A DNA stretch of 64,000 nt from an uncultured Chloracidobacterium sp. (GTDB lineage Bacteria > Acidobacteriota > Blastocatellia > Pyrinomonadales > Pyrinomonadaceae): positions 372,001 to 436,000 of the forward strand of contig CAKZGE010000004.1 in NCBI GenBank assembly GCA_936914845.1, written 5' to 3'. Shown here piece after piece: positions 25,196 through 33,965 of the stretch. Under the pieces are notes generated by a model, which was given only the letters and a program-made list of their open reading frames with translations, was not told the DNA's origin and did no database searches. Each line of letters starts with the position of its first letter. The stretch's first letter is position 1. A program made the position numbers and the translations under genes.

Positions 25196-25752
25196 ACCGC
25201 TTTGGCCGTTGAATCGAAACGTGCTTCAAAGATCTCGCCGATCTGGCGTCCGTATTTTACGGTCAACCGCGGATAGCCGCGCGGTTCGGCTTCGAGTTCT
25301 TCAAAACCAAGCAGTTTTTCTGTTTCCGCAATGGCTTCGACGGTGCCTTCGATCTCCATATAATAGCCGAACGGCAATTCGTCCAAAACTACCTCGACAT
25401 CGCGGAAATGCCATGTCCGCCGGTGTTTCTCATACACGACGCTCAGTGTGAATCCAAGCGCCTTGATAATATTTTCGACGGCATCGACATCGGCCACCTC
25501 GGTCTCATATTCAATACGATGCTTTATTTCGGAATCGCTACGGAAACGCTCCTTGTAGGTAAGCATTGTGGTGTCGCCGGTCTTGCGGACGCGAAGTACG
25601 GCCCCGCGTTCGTCGAGCGATCCGCCGCGGTGCAGAAAGTTCTCCTCAAAAACATCGCCGGTAAATTCGGCACCGGCGGACTTTAGGCGTGAGGTTATAT
25701 CGACCGAAAGCCGCTTATCGAGACGATATTTTTTTTCAATTTCGATGGCCAT
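25192..25752 (-). CDS. CYTH-domain triphosphatase or class IV adenylate cyclase-like protein
   Basis: About 186 residues from the ATG at 25752 (GAAAGAG upstream; a longer frame to 25797 lacks a start signal). Intact CYTH signature: EIEKKYRL at residues 4-11 (ExExK), LRVRK and LTYKERF in the next strands, then RIEYETEV, KHRRTW, VVLDELPFGYYMEIEG and YPRLTVKYG. These residues line a tunnel that binds triphosphate groups. Relatives are CyaB-type cyclases, thiamine triphosphatases or tripolyphosphatases. Lying head-on against ppk1 favours a role in polyphosphate or tripolyphosphate turnover, which is inference. Confidence 0.85.
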   Translation of the reverse strand: MAIEIEKKYRLDKRLSVDITSRLKSAGAEFTGDVFEENFLHRGGSLDERGAVLRVRKTGDTTMLTYKERFRSDSEIKHRIEYETEVADVDAVENIIKALGFTLSVVYEKHRRTWHFRDVEVVLDELPFGYYMEIEGTVEAIAETEKLLGFEELEAEPRGYPRLTVKYGRQIGEIFEARFDSTAKAV

Positions 25753-25936
25753 TTTTTCTCTTTCGAATAGTATGAATAAAGCGGCCGTGGACGGCAACCG
25801 TGACCAAGAGGTTTTGACGTAAAGATACGCAAAGCCGCCGTTTGCTTGACGCCGCAGGGCGTAATAACTGATACTTTATAAAAAGGTCAGGATTTATTCC
25901 GGCCGCAAAATTTTGTTTGAGAGAGGAATTATATAT

Positions 25937-26380
25937 ATGCCATATCCTGAAATGATGATCTACGGAATGCGTGCGGAGCTTGCCGAACTAGGCATCGAAG
26001 AGACCAAAACGCCGGAGGCGGTGGACAAAGCCGTCGCCGACACAGACGGAACGGTAATGGTCGTCGTTAATTCGGTTTGCGGATGTGCTGCGGGCGGCGT
26101 TCGCCCGGGCATTGCCGCGGCCCTTGCCAATTCTGATGCCAAACCGGACCGCTCGATCACTGTCTTTGCCGGTGCCGATATCGACGCCACGGATCGTGCA
26201 CGCGAGCTTTTTACCGGTTATGCACCTTCTTCGCCGTCGATCGGTATTTTGAAGAATGGAGAATTGGTGCAGATGTTCGAGCGCCGCGACCTGGAGGGCC
26301 GTCCGCCGGCTGTGATCGCTCAGGGCTTGATGGATGCGTTTGAACAACACTGTTCGAAAAGCGGTGCCGCCGGCCAATAA
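25937..26380 (+). CDS. bacilliredoxin, BrxA/BrxB family
   Basis: 147 residues from the ATG at 25937 (GAGAGG upstream). The active site is NSVCGCAAGGVRPG (about residues 45-58) with the C-G-C pair typical of YphP/YqiW proteins; MPYPEMMIYGMRAELAELG is the family N-terminus. In bacillithiol users these proteins remove bacillithiol from oxidised protein thiols; BrxA-like proteins also occur in other bacteria. Cytoplasmic. A strong terminator follows, so it is probably a single-gene transcript. Confidence 0.92.
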   Translation: MPYPEMMIYGMRAELAELGIEETKTPEAVDKAVADTDGTVMVVVNSVCGCAAGGVRPGIAAALANSDAKPDRSITVFAGADIDATDRARELFTGYAPSSPSIGILKNGELVQMFERRDLEGRPPAVIAQGLMDAFEQHCSKSGAAGQ

Positions 26381-26400
26381 AATTTGACTTTGCAGAGAAC

Positions 26401-26444
26401 GGCCGTACAGAGAAGATCGCCCGATCTTTTCCCTACGGCCTTTT
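26401..26444 (+). terminator. terminator of the bacilliredoxin gene
   Basis: Two stacked stems: GGCCGTA (26401-26407) with TACGGCC (26434-26440), and inside it AAGATCG (26413-26419) with CGATCTT (26422-26428), followed by TTTT. Confidence 0.7.
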
Positions 26445-26536
26445 GCGGAACATTTTTATTGCGTTAAAACTTGTAAAACCTTAGAATATCGAAAGGCCGC
26501 TGAGCCGCCGTCACCTTGATCGTCTTTCCGGGGCAA

Positions 26537-26980
26537 ATGTCAATAAATCAACGACAACATCTAAGATTTTCGCTGGATATTCCGGTCGTTTTCTTTACTA
26601 AGACAGGCGACCGACACGAAACGATGCTGCAGCAGATAAGCGTTGGCGGATGCTTCACGGACTGGGAAGAATGTCTGTTTCCGGGTGACGAATTTCGGCT
26701 AGAATTGCCGCTGCCTAATGGCAACCGGCTGCCGCTGCGGTGCAAGGTGATCTACCGGTTCGAAGATTCCGGCATTGGGGTCAAATTTACCGACGTTTCA
26801 AGATTTGAACAGCAGCTCGTAGCTTCGGTCATCGTCGGCGAAATGGAAAAGGACGGGCTGCCGGTAATACCTGACCCTTTTCAGCCGCCGACCGCTACGT
26901 TCGAAGCTTCAAGTGCGGTTCCTGCGGCTAAGCAGATCAAAGAAGAGAAGCTGGAAAAAGTGATGTCCGGCGACGAATAG
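26537..26980 (+). CDS. PilZ-domain protein
   Basis: 147 residues from the ATG at 26537, chosen for GGGG just upstream. The PilZ domain covers about residues 4-100. The c-di-GMP motif RxxxR is present as RQHLR (about 5-9), and the second motif, normally D/NxSxxG, reads QISVGG, so its first residue is Gln and binding may be altered. The C-terminal 45 residues are Pro/Ala/Glu-rich and probably unstructured. Likely a cyclic-di-GMP effector in the cytoplasm; target unknown. Confidence 0.85.
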   Translation: MSINQRQHLRFSLDIPVVFFTKTGDRHETMLQQISVGGCFTDWEECLFPGDEFRLELPLPNGNRLPLRCKVIYRFEDSGIGVKFTDVSRFEQQLVASVIVGEMEKDGLPVIPDPFQPPTATFEASSAVPAAKQIKEEKLEKVMSGDE

Positions 26981-26982
26981 TG

Positions 26983-28416
26983 TCAGCTTTGGCGGCGATC
27001 CACGATCTCCGCAAAGGAACCGCCGCGGATCTCATCCGCCGTCAATCCGGTCAAAAACTCGATCTCTCCCGCCGTCAATGCTCCGCAGCTTAAAGCCTTG
27101 GCAAAAAATATCAATAGTCCCTGTGCTGAAGCGGCATCATCGAAAACGGTACCGGTCGTCACAGCCCGGGCAGCCAGTTCGACAAAGCGTTTCAGCCGTT
27201 CGCCTTGAGCTTCGGCACCGCCGATAAAGAATGCAAAAACAGCGGCATAACGAGCCGGAAGCTGATTCGGGTGCAGATCCCAGCTTTGATAAAAGCCATT
27301 CGCCATCGAATGAGTGATGTTGTCGAAATGCACCTTCCAGCCGCGGTGAACGGAACGTTTATTCTCGGCCGCCTGTTCCGCGGAGAGTTTTTCACCGCGA
27401 TGGGCCGGTAGCGGAAGCTGTGTGGTGACCGAATCCGAAAGGCGGACGCCGAGCCCCGCCGAAGCGATCAGCATTATCTGCCGGACAAGATCGCACGCCG
27501 GATGGCGAATGTCTTGATAAACAGCAGAGATGCCAAGGCTGGCGGTAAGATCATAAGCACCGACGTGAAGCGAAGTGCAGCGGCCGCCGGAGGCTTTGAC
27601 CAAAGCCGCTATGGCTATGCGGCCCTTTTTATCGATCACCGCTTCAGGTGTTTCGATCAACAGTTCGATGCCTATGCCGCCGACAGGCAGATCATTTTTT
27701 CGTTCAAATTTTTTCAGCAAGCGGGAAAGTTTTTTCACCTCTTTCGGGTGAGCGACCTTGGGCAAGGTGACCACAAAATTCGGCGGAAGCTTGCCTTGGG
27801 CGGCTTTCAGCAAGGTATCTAAAAAGATCTTCAGCGTACGTTCGGCACGTTCCGCCGTCTCTTTGCCAAGCGGGCGAATACGGAAACCGCAGAAATGGGT
27901 AATGGTTCGGGCCGTAAAACTTTCGGCCAGCTGCGTGGCGGCCTTTTTGGCGTCGGCATCTTCGGCCTCGTCGGAATGAATGCCGTAGCCGTCCTCGAAA
28001 TCAATGCGGAAATCTTCGACCGCTTCGGTGCGGAGCTTTTCGAGCGTGCGTGAATAGACGGTCCACGCAAACCACGCCGCGTAGTTTTCTTGACGCACCT
28101 TTTCGGCGTCTTTTTTCAGACGTTTTTCCAGATCGGCGACAGCCTTTGGAAAGGTCGGCAAGGTTTCGCTGCCCGCAAGACGCATTGCGGCGGCAAATTC
28201 CACAAAATTCGCGGCGTAGTTTTCCATTGCAGCCACCGCCAAACGCCCGAGCTTCGCCGGTGTGTCTGCCGAAAATCGATCAGCTCCGCCATAGACGACA
28301 TGCACCGGCGAGCGGGTTTCTGCGGGCAGCGTTATCGTTTTGCTGCTTTTTCCGCGAGGTTCGCGAATGATCAGCTGTACGCCTTCATCGCCCTCTGTCA
28401 GGATAGTTTTATTCAT
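26983..28416 (-). CDS. CitE/HpcH-like aldolase-lyase family protein (DUF6986 type)
   Basis: 477 residues, cytoplasmic. The core (about 80-380) has the TIM-barrel features of the HpcH/HpaI aldolase and citrate-lyase beta group: FRIDFEDGYG (metal-binding acids, about 138-147), FRIRPLG, FVVTLPKV, GIELLIETPEAV (about 250-261) and LHVGAYDLTASLG (about 281-293). HPNQLPARYA near the C-terminus is also conserved in this family, which databases often label DUF6986 or phosphoenolpyruvate kinase. Substrate unknown. It converges with the PilZ gene. Confidence 0.7.
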   Translation of the reverse strand: MNKTILTEGDEGVQLIIREPRGKSSKTITLPAETRSPVHVVYGGADRFSADTPAKLGRLAVAAMENYAANFVEFAAAMRLAGSETLPTFPKAVADLEKRLKKDAEKVRQENYAAWFAWTVYSRTLEKLRTEAVEDFRIDFEDGYGIHSDEAEDADAKKAATQLAESFTARTITHFCGFRIRPLGKETAERAERTLKIFLDTLLKAAQGKLPPNFVVTLPKVAHPKEVKKLSRLLKKFERKNDLPVGGIGIELLIETPEAVIDKKGRIAIAALVKASGGRCTSLHVGAYDLTASLGISAVYQDIRHPACDLVRQIMLIASAGLGVRLSDSVTTQLPLPAHRGEKLSAEQAAENKRSVHRGWKVHFDNITHSMANGFYQSWDLHPNQLPARYAAVFAFFIGGAEAQGERLKRFVELAARAVTTGTVFDDAASAQGLLIFFAKALSCGALTAGEIEFLTGLTADEIRGGSFAEIVDRRQS

Positions 28417-28509
28417 CGCTAAAAGCCGTTACCACACCAAGATGTTTATCAGATAATAGTAATAACGGCCAGAATTTGCCAGTTTGCGACGAAGTTGAAT
28501 AGCTATGGG

Positions 28510-29580
28510 TTAATATTTGATCGAAAGGTTTTCTTTTAGGCTTGGTGCATTGTAATTTCGTATTCGGACACCGGAAGCAAGGTCGAGCAGGATCAGGTTC
28601 CGGCGGCGATCGAGGAACAGGATCGTTTTGCCGTTGGGAGCAAAAGCGGCAGCATCTATTTCATTTTCGTTTGTAATGACCTGTTTGACTTTGCCATTTG
28701 AAATGTCCCATACGATCAAAATTCCTTTCATCGGAGAGTCGGAACTACCGGCAACGAAAGCCAAATTTGGGTCGGCAACCGAATAGCCTACTGAGCTAGA
28801 CCGTGCGATCAAGTCCGAATATTTGTCGGGCAAATTTAAAGATCTTTCAGGTTTATTTAGATCCTGCAGCCACGTACTGACATGTTTATTGGTGCCGAGG
28901 ACGTCAATACCGGCCAAGATCGAGTCTCCCTTGGGAGAAACTGCACAATCATTATAGACCTCTTCATTAGAAAAACTTTTGATGATACGGCCGGTTTCAA
29001 TTGCAAGAACTTCCGCTCCGAATGACGAAATTCCGAGCATTCTTTTATTCCCCGGAATAAATACCATACATCCGAAAGAATGTTTTGGTTTAAGTTTCCT
29101 CAACAGGCTGCCAGTTGAGGAGTTGTAAATATCTATAAATTGTCTTTCGTTGGAAGAAAAATTAACCCCGGCCAGCATTCTTCGGTCAGGTGAAAGTGCA
29201 TGAATTTTAAAATTTCCCGATATTCTTTTTATTTCCTTGTCGGCACGTATATCCCACCAGATCAAATCTTCTTTCTCGTCGTTCAATACCAATTTGCTAT
29301 TCGATAAAAAGGCCGCAAATTTATAGGAGTTGTCTGAAGCTCCATCACTTCTATTCGTCTTGAAAATTCGCAGTATATTGCCTGTATGCGAATCCCATAG
29401 GTAAACAGATTCAAGATGCCTCACAAGAAATTTGCTGCCGTCGGGCGAATAGACCACATTTTGCAGAGGCTGAGACAGTGATTGAATTGAAGAAAACAAT
29501 ACGAGGATCAATATCGTCGCGAGATCGCTCGTTCTAAGGCGTTTAATAAGGTGAATTAAAGAATTGTTGTATAAAGACAT
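28510..29580 (-). CDS. membrane-anchored WD40-like beta-propeller
   Basis: 356 residues. A hydrophobic segment at about 20-36 (ATILILVLFSSIQSLS) serves as signal anchor or signal peptide. The rest is propeller-like: VVYSPDGSKFLVR, YLWDSHTGNILRIF, ALSPDRRMLAGV, AVSPKGDSILAG, VWDISNGKVKQV, AFAPNGKTILFLDRRRN and LLDLASGVRIR, i.e. about seven WD40-type blades. No enzyme motif. Base composition is clearly more AT-rich than the flanking genes. Translated 17 bp after the PG-binding/phospholipase-like gene and probably in one operon with it. Confidence 0.7.
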   Translation of the reverse strand: MSLYNNSLIHLIKRLRTSDLATILILVLFSSIQSLSQPLQNVVYSPDGSKFLVRHLESVYLWDSHTGNILRIFKTNRSDGASDNSYKFAAFLSNSKLVLNDEKEDLIWWDIRADKEIKRISGNFKIHALSPDRRMLAGVNFSSNERQFIDIYNSSTGSLLRKLKPKHSFGCMVFIPGNKRMLGISSFGAEVLAIETGRIIKSFSNEEVYNDCAVSPKGDSILAGIDVLGTNKHVSTWLQDLNKPERSLNLPDKYSDLIARSSSVGYSVADPNLAFVAGSSDSPMKGILIVWDISNGKVKQVITNENEIDAAAFAPNGKTILFLDRRRNLILLDLASGVRIRNYNAPSLKENLSIKY

Positions 29581-29597
29581 TTTCTATCTTAAAGCGA

Positions 29598-30644
29598 CTA
29601 ATTTTTTCTTTTTTTCTTTATTCGACGGAACTTAACGGGCTTAAGTGAAGTAGTGATCCCGATCGCCCCGCTAGCTTTTCCGTGCACCAATTGAGCGTTT
29701 TTGATTTGTTGATGGGAAAAAAGAAATTTACCAGCAAGGTCCGTCGCTATTTTTTCCCTTTTATTCGCATCCTTCTCATTGCAAAAATTCCAAATTTCGT
29801 CTTTGATGCTTTCCCACGTAACAGCGGAGTAGGAGAGTTTAATGGTCTTTTTTGATTGACAGATTTTTACAGCCTCGCAAAGCGTATTAAAGACCTCTGA
29901 CGCCATTTCAAAGGCAAGCTTCGGACGTTTGCTTGGGTCATCCACTTCATGCCATCTTGTGGGTTTTATTGAAGATACGACATTCCCCTCTTCATCTACT
30001 GCACTACCCATCTGTCCTTTTCCCGGACCAAAGCCCCTATGAGAAAATGTATCTTGGAGAACATGCATATACATACCTAAATCTCTTAAAGAACCATTCC
30101 CTCGCCATCTTTCATCTACCGCTTTAAGCCTTGCCGGGGTAACAAAATGCCACAGTTCAAGCCGTTCATGATTCGCACCCGAAGCAACATCCTTAGCTCC
30201 CGCAGGCATTGGCTGGGTACTAGGATCGTAGTCTACGCCAACATCTGCGGCCGCGATCACAAAAGCGGCCCGATTGGATTGTCTGTCATCCGTAAAACCT
30301 GCGGCCAGAGCCAATGCATAAGTGAGACTCATATGAACCTCATCGTCATATGGTACGCACATGCTGGCGATCATCATTCTGAAAGGGGTATTTGTTAAAA
30401 GCTCTTTTTCTATTTTTCTCGTATCGATCCGGATCATTAAATTGTAAAGCGTTATGTCATCTATGTAGCCATGAGGTTCAAAGGCGTCATTCTGCAACTG
30501 GAATTGTTTGACTGCACTCATCATTGAGGAATCGTAGACATCATCTGTTGTAAGTTCTTGTGATGGGCTTGACAACAATGTTAGCCATTTCTTAATGGGT
30601 TCTACGTATTGCCCTTTGCTGCCTAAATGAAGTAGGAGATTCAT
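29598..30644 (-). CDS. peptidoglycan-binding-like plus zinc phospholipase C-like protein
   Basis: About 348 residues from the ATG at 30644 (an upstream start at 30692 is less likely). N-terminal region (about 1-75) is peptidoglycan-binding-like: LHLGSKGQYVEPIKKWLTLL ... DSSMMSAVKQFQLQN. The middle (about 95-260) resembles DUF6765/zinc-dependent phospholipase C folds, with spaced metal-ligand candidates: HMSLTYALALAAGF, AAADVGVDYD, HERLELWHF and MYMHVLQDTFSHRGFG. The tail is very basic (KFRRIKKKRKN). No signal peptide. The makeup is that of an effector or prophage-like lytic enzyme, but no secretion system is near. AT-rich like its partner. Confidence 0.6.
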   Translation of the reverse strand: MNLLLHLGSKGQYVEPIKKWLTLLSSPSQELTTDDVYDSSMMSAVKQFQLQNDAFEPHGYIDDITLYNLMIRIDTRKIEKELLTNTPFRMMIASMCVPYDDEVHMSLTYALALAAGFTDDRQSNRAAFVIAAADVGVDYDPSTQPMPAGAKDVASGANHERLELWHFVTPARLKAVDERWRGNGSLRDLGMYMHVLQDTFSHRGFGPGKGQMGSAVDEEGNVVSSIKPTRWHEVDDPSKRPKLAFEMASEVFNTLCEAVKICQSKKTIKLSYSAVTWESIKDEIWNFCNEKDANKREKIATDLAGKFLFSHQQIKNAQLVHGKASGAIGITTSLKPVKFRRIKKKRKN

Positions 30645-30748
30645 AAATTTTACCTGCAAGTATAGACGTATTGTGCGGATAGGCACTGACATTATTGAAC
30701 GAACGGAAATTCATGTCAATAATTTTCTTGTTAGAATGCGGCTTGCTC

Positions 30749-32125
30749 TCAAAAGAGAGCATCGAGGGCGTCTTCGAGATTTTTGACACCGACGACGCGG
30801 ATGCCGAGAAGTTTTTCGAGGCCTTTTTTATTGGATTCGGGCAGGATGAGCCGTTTGAAGCCGAGCATCTGAGCTTCGCGGGCGCGTGTTTGGGCGTGGA
30901 GCACGCCGCGGACCTCGCCGGTCAAGCCGATCTCGCCAAAGACGGCTACGTCCGGTGCGATCTGTAAATTGCGAAAACTGGAAGCAATGGCGGCCGCAAC
31001 GCCGAGATCTGCCGCCGGTTCGTCAATTTCAAGGCCGCCGGCGACATTGACGAAAACATCATCGCCCGCCAATTGAAATCCGAGTTTTTTTTCGAGAACG
31101 GCGATGAGCAGCGACGTGCGGTTGTAGTCAAAACCCTGAGCCATTCGGCGGCCGGAAGCCGAGCGGTTGCCGGAAACGAGAGCCTGCACCTCGACCAGCA
31201 CGGGCCGCGTGCCTTCCATACAGACTGTGACGACCGAACCCGACGCATTTTCCGGCCTTTCCTGCAGAAACAATTCTGATGGATTGCCGACCGGCACCAG
31301 CCCGGTTCCGGTCATTTCAAAAATTCCGATCTCATTGGCGGCACCAAAGCGGTTTTTCGCCGCACGGATGATGCGGTGGTTGTGGTGGCGATCGCCTTCG
31401 AAATAAAGAACGGTGTCAACAATGTGTTCCAGCGTTTTCGGGCCGGCGATGGAACCTTCTTTGGTGACGTGGCCGGTAATGAACACCGGTGTTGCTGCCT
31501 GTTTGGCAAACATCATCAGCTGAGCCGCGACATCGCGTACCTGCGAAACACTGCCCGGAGCAGATTCGATGCGTTCGGTGAAAATGGTCTGGATGGAATC
31601 GACGATGATGACATTTGGCGAAAGCTTTTCGATCTCGGCAAAGATCGATTGCAGATTGGTTTCCGCCAAAATAAAAAGATCGTCAGCGGAAATGCCGAGT
31701 CTTTCCCCGCGCATCTTTACCTGGCGTTCGGATTCTTCGCCGGAAATGTAAAGCACCTGAGCACCGGAACGGCTTAGGTGTTCGGCCATTTGGAGAACAA
31801 GGGTTGACTTTCCGATGCCCGGAGCTCCGCCGATCAGAACCAGGGAACCGGCGACTATGCCGCCGCCCAATACACGGTCGAATTCGTCAATGCCGGAAGC
31901 GGTGCGGTCGTCGTCTTGGGCTTCGATCTGCGAAAAAGGAATGGGTTTTTTCTCGCCAAAGATCGAAAGCGGAGCAGACGTGCGGGCGGCGGCCGCGGCG
32001 GGAGCGCGAAAACGCTCTTCGACAAGGGTGTTCCATTCGCCGCAGTCCGGACATTGACCGAGCCATTTGCGCGATTGGCCGCCGCAATTTTGGCAGACAT
32101 ATATCGTGTTCGGTTGTTTTGCCAT
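30749..32125 (-). CDS. radA: DNA repair protein RadA/Sms
   Basis: 458 residues, standard size. A DnaB-like branch-migration helicase used in recombination. C4 zinc finger YVCQNCGGQSRKWLGQCPDCGEW (Cys11, 14, 25, 28), Walker A GGAPGIGKSTL (about 98-108), the RadA motif KNRFG (about 254-258) and a C-terminal Lon-like domain (about 290-458) with GLTGEVRGV. The gene is complete. Confidence 0.96.
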   Translation of the reverse strand: MAKQPNTIYVCQNCGGQSRKWLGQCPDCGEWNTLVEERFRAPAAAAARTSAPLSIFGEKKPIPFSQIEAQDDDRTASGIDEFDRVLGGGIVAGSLVLIGGAPGIGKSTLVLQMAEHLSRSGAQVLYISGEESERQVKMRGERLGISADDLFILAETNLQSIFAEIEKLSPNVIIVDSIQTIFTERIESAPGSVSQVRDVAAQLMMFAKQAATPVFITGHVTKEGSIAGPKTLEHIVDTVLYFEGDRHHNHRIIRAAKNRFGAANEIGIFEMTGTGLVPVGNPSELFLQERPENASGSVVTVCMEGTRPVLVEVQALVSGNRSASGRRMAQGFDYNRTSLLIAVLEKKLGFQLAGDDVFVNVAGGLEIDEPAADLGVAAAIASSFRNLQIAPDVAVFGEIGLTGEVRGVLHAQTRAREAQMLGFKRLILPESNKKGLEKLLGIRVVGVKNLEDALDALF

Positions 32126-32244
32126 CGGTGAATGTCAGAATACAGCACGAACGACCTTTGATAAAGCACCCGAAGTGGTTAGCGATATGTTAAGATCATG
32201 TGTTTAAGAATTGCCAGAACCTAAAAAATAAAAGCATTACTTAG

Positions 32245-32349
32245 CTCATTTGCGGCCAAGGCGGCCACAACATTGCCGGCGACGTGATCGAAAGAAGGTA
32301 CATCAAAGGAATCAAGAATTTATTTGACATTTTATCTTCCCATTTTTGA
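32245..32349 (+). pseudogene. decayed C-terminal fragment of a zeta-toxin-like P-loop kinase
   Basis: The 264-bp gap between radA and the DUF488 gene holds a 34-codon open stretch ending in a stop at 32347. It reads GGHNIAGDVIERRY followed by IKGIKNLF, the C-terminal block of zeta-toxin/UDP-N-acetylglucosamine kinase-like proteins (GGHxIxxxVIxRRYxxxxxNL). No start codon or Walker A is present and an in-frame stop lies at 32242. A remnant of a toxin or mobile-element gene. Confidence 0.5.
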
Positions 32350-32389
32350 TGGAAAATAGATATATGATCGATAAGAGATAGAGAACGGG

Positions 32390-32941
32390 ATGAAGACGAA
32401 AAAGGATCATATTATCTATACGATCGGCCATTCGACCCATACCATTGAGGATCTTTTGCAAATGCTGCGGTCTTTCGGCATAGAGGTTTTGGTAGATATC
32501 CGCAGTTTGCCGGGTTCGCGAAAATTTCCGCAATTCGATCAGGAAGCTCTTAAAAGATCTTTGGAAGAGATCGGGATACAATATATCTATCTGGCGGATC
32601 TCGGCGGTAGAAGAAAAGCGAGAAAAGATTCTACGAACAACAGGTGGCGCAACGCTTCTTTCCGCGGCTATGCCGACTATATGGAAACTGAAAAGTTTAA
32701 GGCGGGCATTGCGGAGCTGGAGCGGATCGCTTCGAAAAAAACAACGGTCATTATGTGTGCCGAAGCAGTTTGGTGGCGTTGTCACCGATCGATGATATCA
32801 GATCTGCTAAAAGCGAAAGGCTGGACCGTCTATCACATAATGTCAGCCACGAAAAAAGAAGAACACCCATATACGTCGCCGGCACTGGTCGTCGATGGTG
32901 GCATCTGTTATTCCGACCAAGGTTGTTCAAAAGGCGAATAA
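32390..32941 (+). CDS. DUF488 family protein
   Basis: 183 residues. YTIGHSTHTIEDLLQML (about 10-26), VLVDIRSLPGSRKFPQF (about 34-50) and the Cys motif CAEAVWWRCHRSMI (about 122-135) are diagnostic for DUF488. The conserved Cys/His set suggests a nucleotide- or metal-linked enzyme, but no function is established. Cytoplasmic. A short gap (8 bp) leads into the next small gene. Confidence 0.85.
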   Translation: MKTKKDHIIYTIGHSTHTIEDLLQMLRSFGIEVLVDIRSLPGSRKFPQFDQEALKRSLEEIGIQYIYLADLGGRRKARKDSTNNRWRNASFRGYADYMETEKFKAGIAELERIASKKTTVIMCAEAVWWRCHRSMISDLLKAKGWTVYHIMSATKKEEHPYTSPALVVDGGICYSDQGCSKGE

Positions 32942-32949
32942 AATTGAGA

Positions 32950-33165
32950 ATGATGTCTGAAAGATTTAAAATAGGCGAAAAAGTTTCTTGGAATTCAGAG
33001 GCTGGTATTGTTTCCGGGGAAATTATAAAGGTCCATACTCAGGATTTTGATTTCAAGGGATATACCCACCATGCCACCGAAGAAGAGCCGCAATATGAGA
33101 TCAAAAGTTTGAAAACGAGCCATATCGCCGCCCACAAAGCATCGGCGCTTTCAAGGTTAGAATAA
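32950..33165 (+). CDS. HVA1/TUDOR-like small protein (DUF2945)
   Basis: 71 residues (two adjacent ATGs at 32950 and 32953). FKIGEKVSWNSEAGIVSGEIIKVH is the start of the HVA1 family TUDOR-like barrel, and EEEPQYEIKSLKTSHIAAHKASALSRL is its typical end. Such proteins are widespread, small and cytoplasmic, with no proven role. Probably cotranscribed with the DUF488 gene. Confidence 0.85.
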   Translation: MMSERFKIGEKVSWNSEAGIVSGEIIKVHTQDFDFKGYTHHATEEEPQYEIKSLKTSHIAAHKASALSRLE

Positions 33166-33242
33166 GAAAGGGCAAGTAGCCGTCGTTTAAGGAAATTTGT
33201 TATCGGCTTTCGGCAAATGCCGCTGCTGCACCTTAAGATCAT

Positions 33243-33941
33243 ATGCCGCCGGGAATACATCATTTTGCAGAAAAGGTCGCGGTGATCAGCGACATTGAGA
33301 ACGCCATTGGGCGGGCGGCTGCTTTGCAGTTGGCTCTGCAGGGATGTTTTGTTATCGGCAGTGTTAAGCCGGGCAGTGCTGCCGGGCTTTCGACGGTGCG
33401 GGAATTTCGCGAACTGGGAACGCTGGCCGGTGCTGTCGAATGCGACATCACCACCGCCGAAGGTGCGGCACAATTGATCTCAGAGGCTGAAGCAACATAC
33501 GGCCGTCTTGATCTTTTGGTGAATTCCCGGTTCTCGTCCGCAAACACTTCTTTTCCCGACGTCAGCGAAATAGATCTTGACCAGGCAACCGCGGACGGGT
33601 GGCGCTCGACATTCTTTGTAACGCAATATGCCGTGAAGCTGATGCGGGAGCGTCCAAAGCCGAAGATCGTCAACATCACATCTGCCGACGGAGGGCCGTT
33701 GGCCGCTTCTGCCGCGGCGGCCGTCCATAGCCTAACGACGACACTGGCGGCGGAACTGCCCGGCCATTTTCGCATTAATTGCGTTTCTGTAAGCCAAAAA
33801 CCTGCTGAAAAAACCGCCGCGGAGCCCGAATTGTTTCGGCCAAGTTCGGTTTTGGGAGCCGATGATGCAGCTCGGGTCGTGCTTTATCTGCTCTCTGCCG
33901 AAGCCATCGGGCTGAATGGCCAGATCATTACTGCCGGCTAA
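33243..33941 (+). CDS. short-chain dehydrogenase-like protein lacking catalytic residues
   Basis: 232 residues with an overall SDR (Rossmann) fold: GRLDLLVNSRF (about 86-96, cf. NNAG), IVNITSADGG (about 140-149), RINCVSV (about 178-184) and the end LSAEAIGLNGQIITAG (cf. xxGQ.i.vdGG). But the cofactor motif TGxxxGIG reads SDIENAIG, and the YxxxK position falls in a run of Ala (AASAAAAVHSL), so neither the catalytic Tyr nor Lys is there. Likely a non-enzymatic or regulatory relative. Confidence 0.7.
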   Translation: MPPGIHHFAEKVAVISDIENAIGRAAALQLALQGCFVIGSVKPGSAAGLSTVREFRELGTLAGAVECDITTAEGAAQLISEAEATYGRLDLLVNSRFSSANTSFPDVSEIDLDQATADGWRSTFFVTQYAVKLMRERPKPKIVNITSADGGPLAASAAAAVHSLTTTLAAELPGHFRINCVSVSQKPAEKTAAEPELFRPSSVLGADDAARVVLYLLSAEAIGLNGQIITAG

Positions 33942-33965
33942 AGCCTTGCTCTCCGAAACGGGTTC

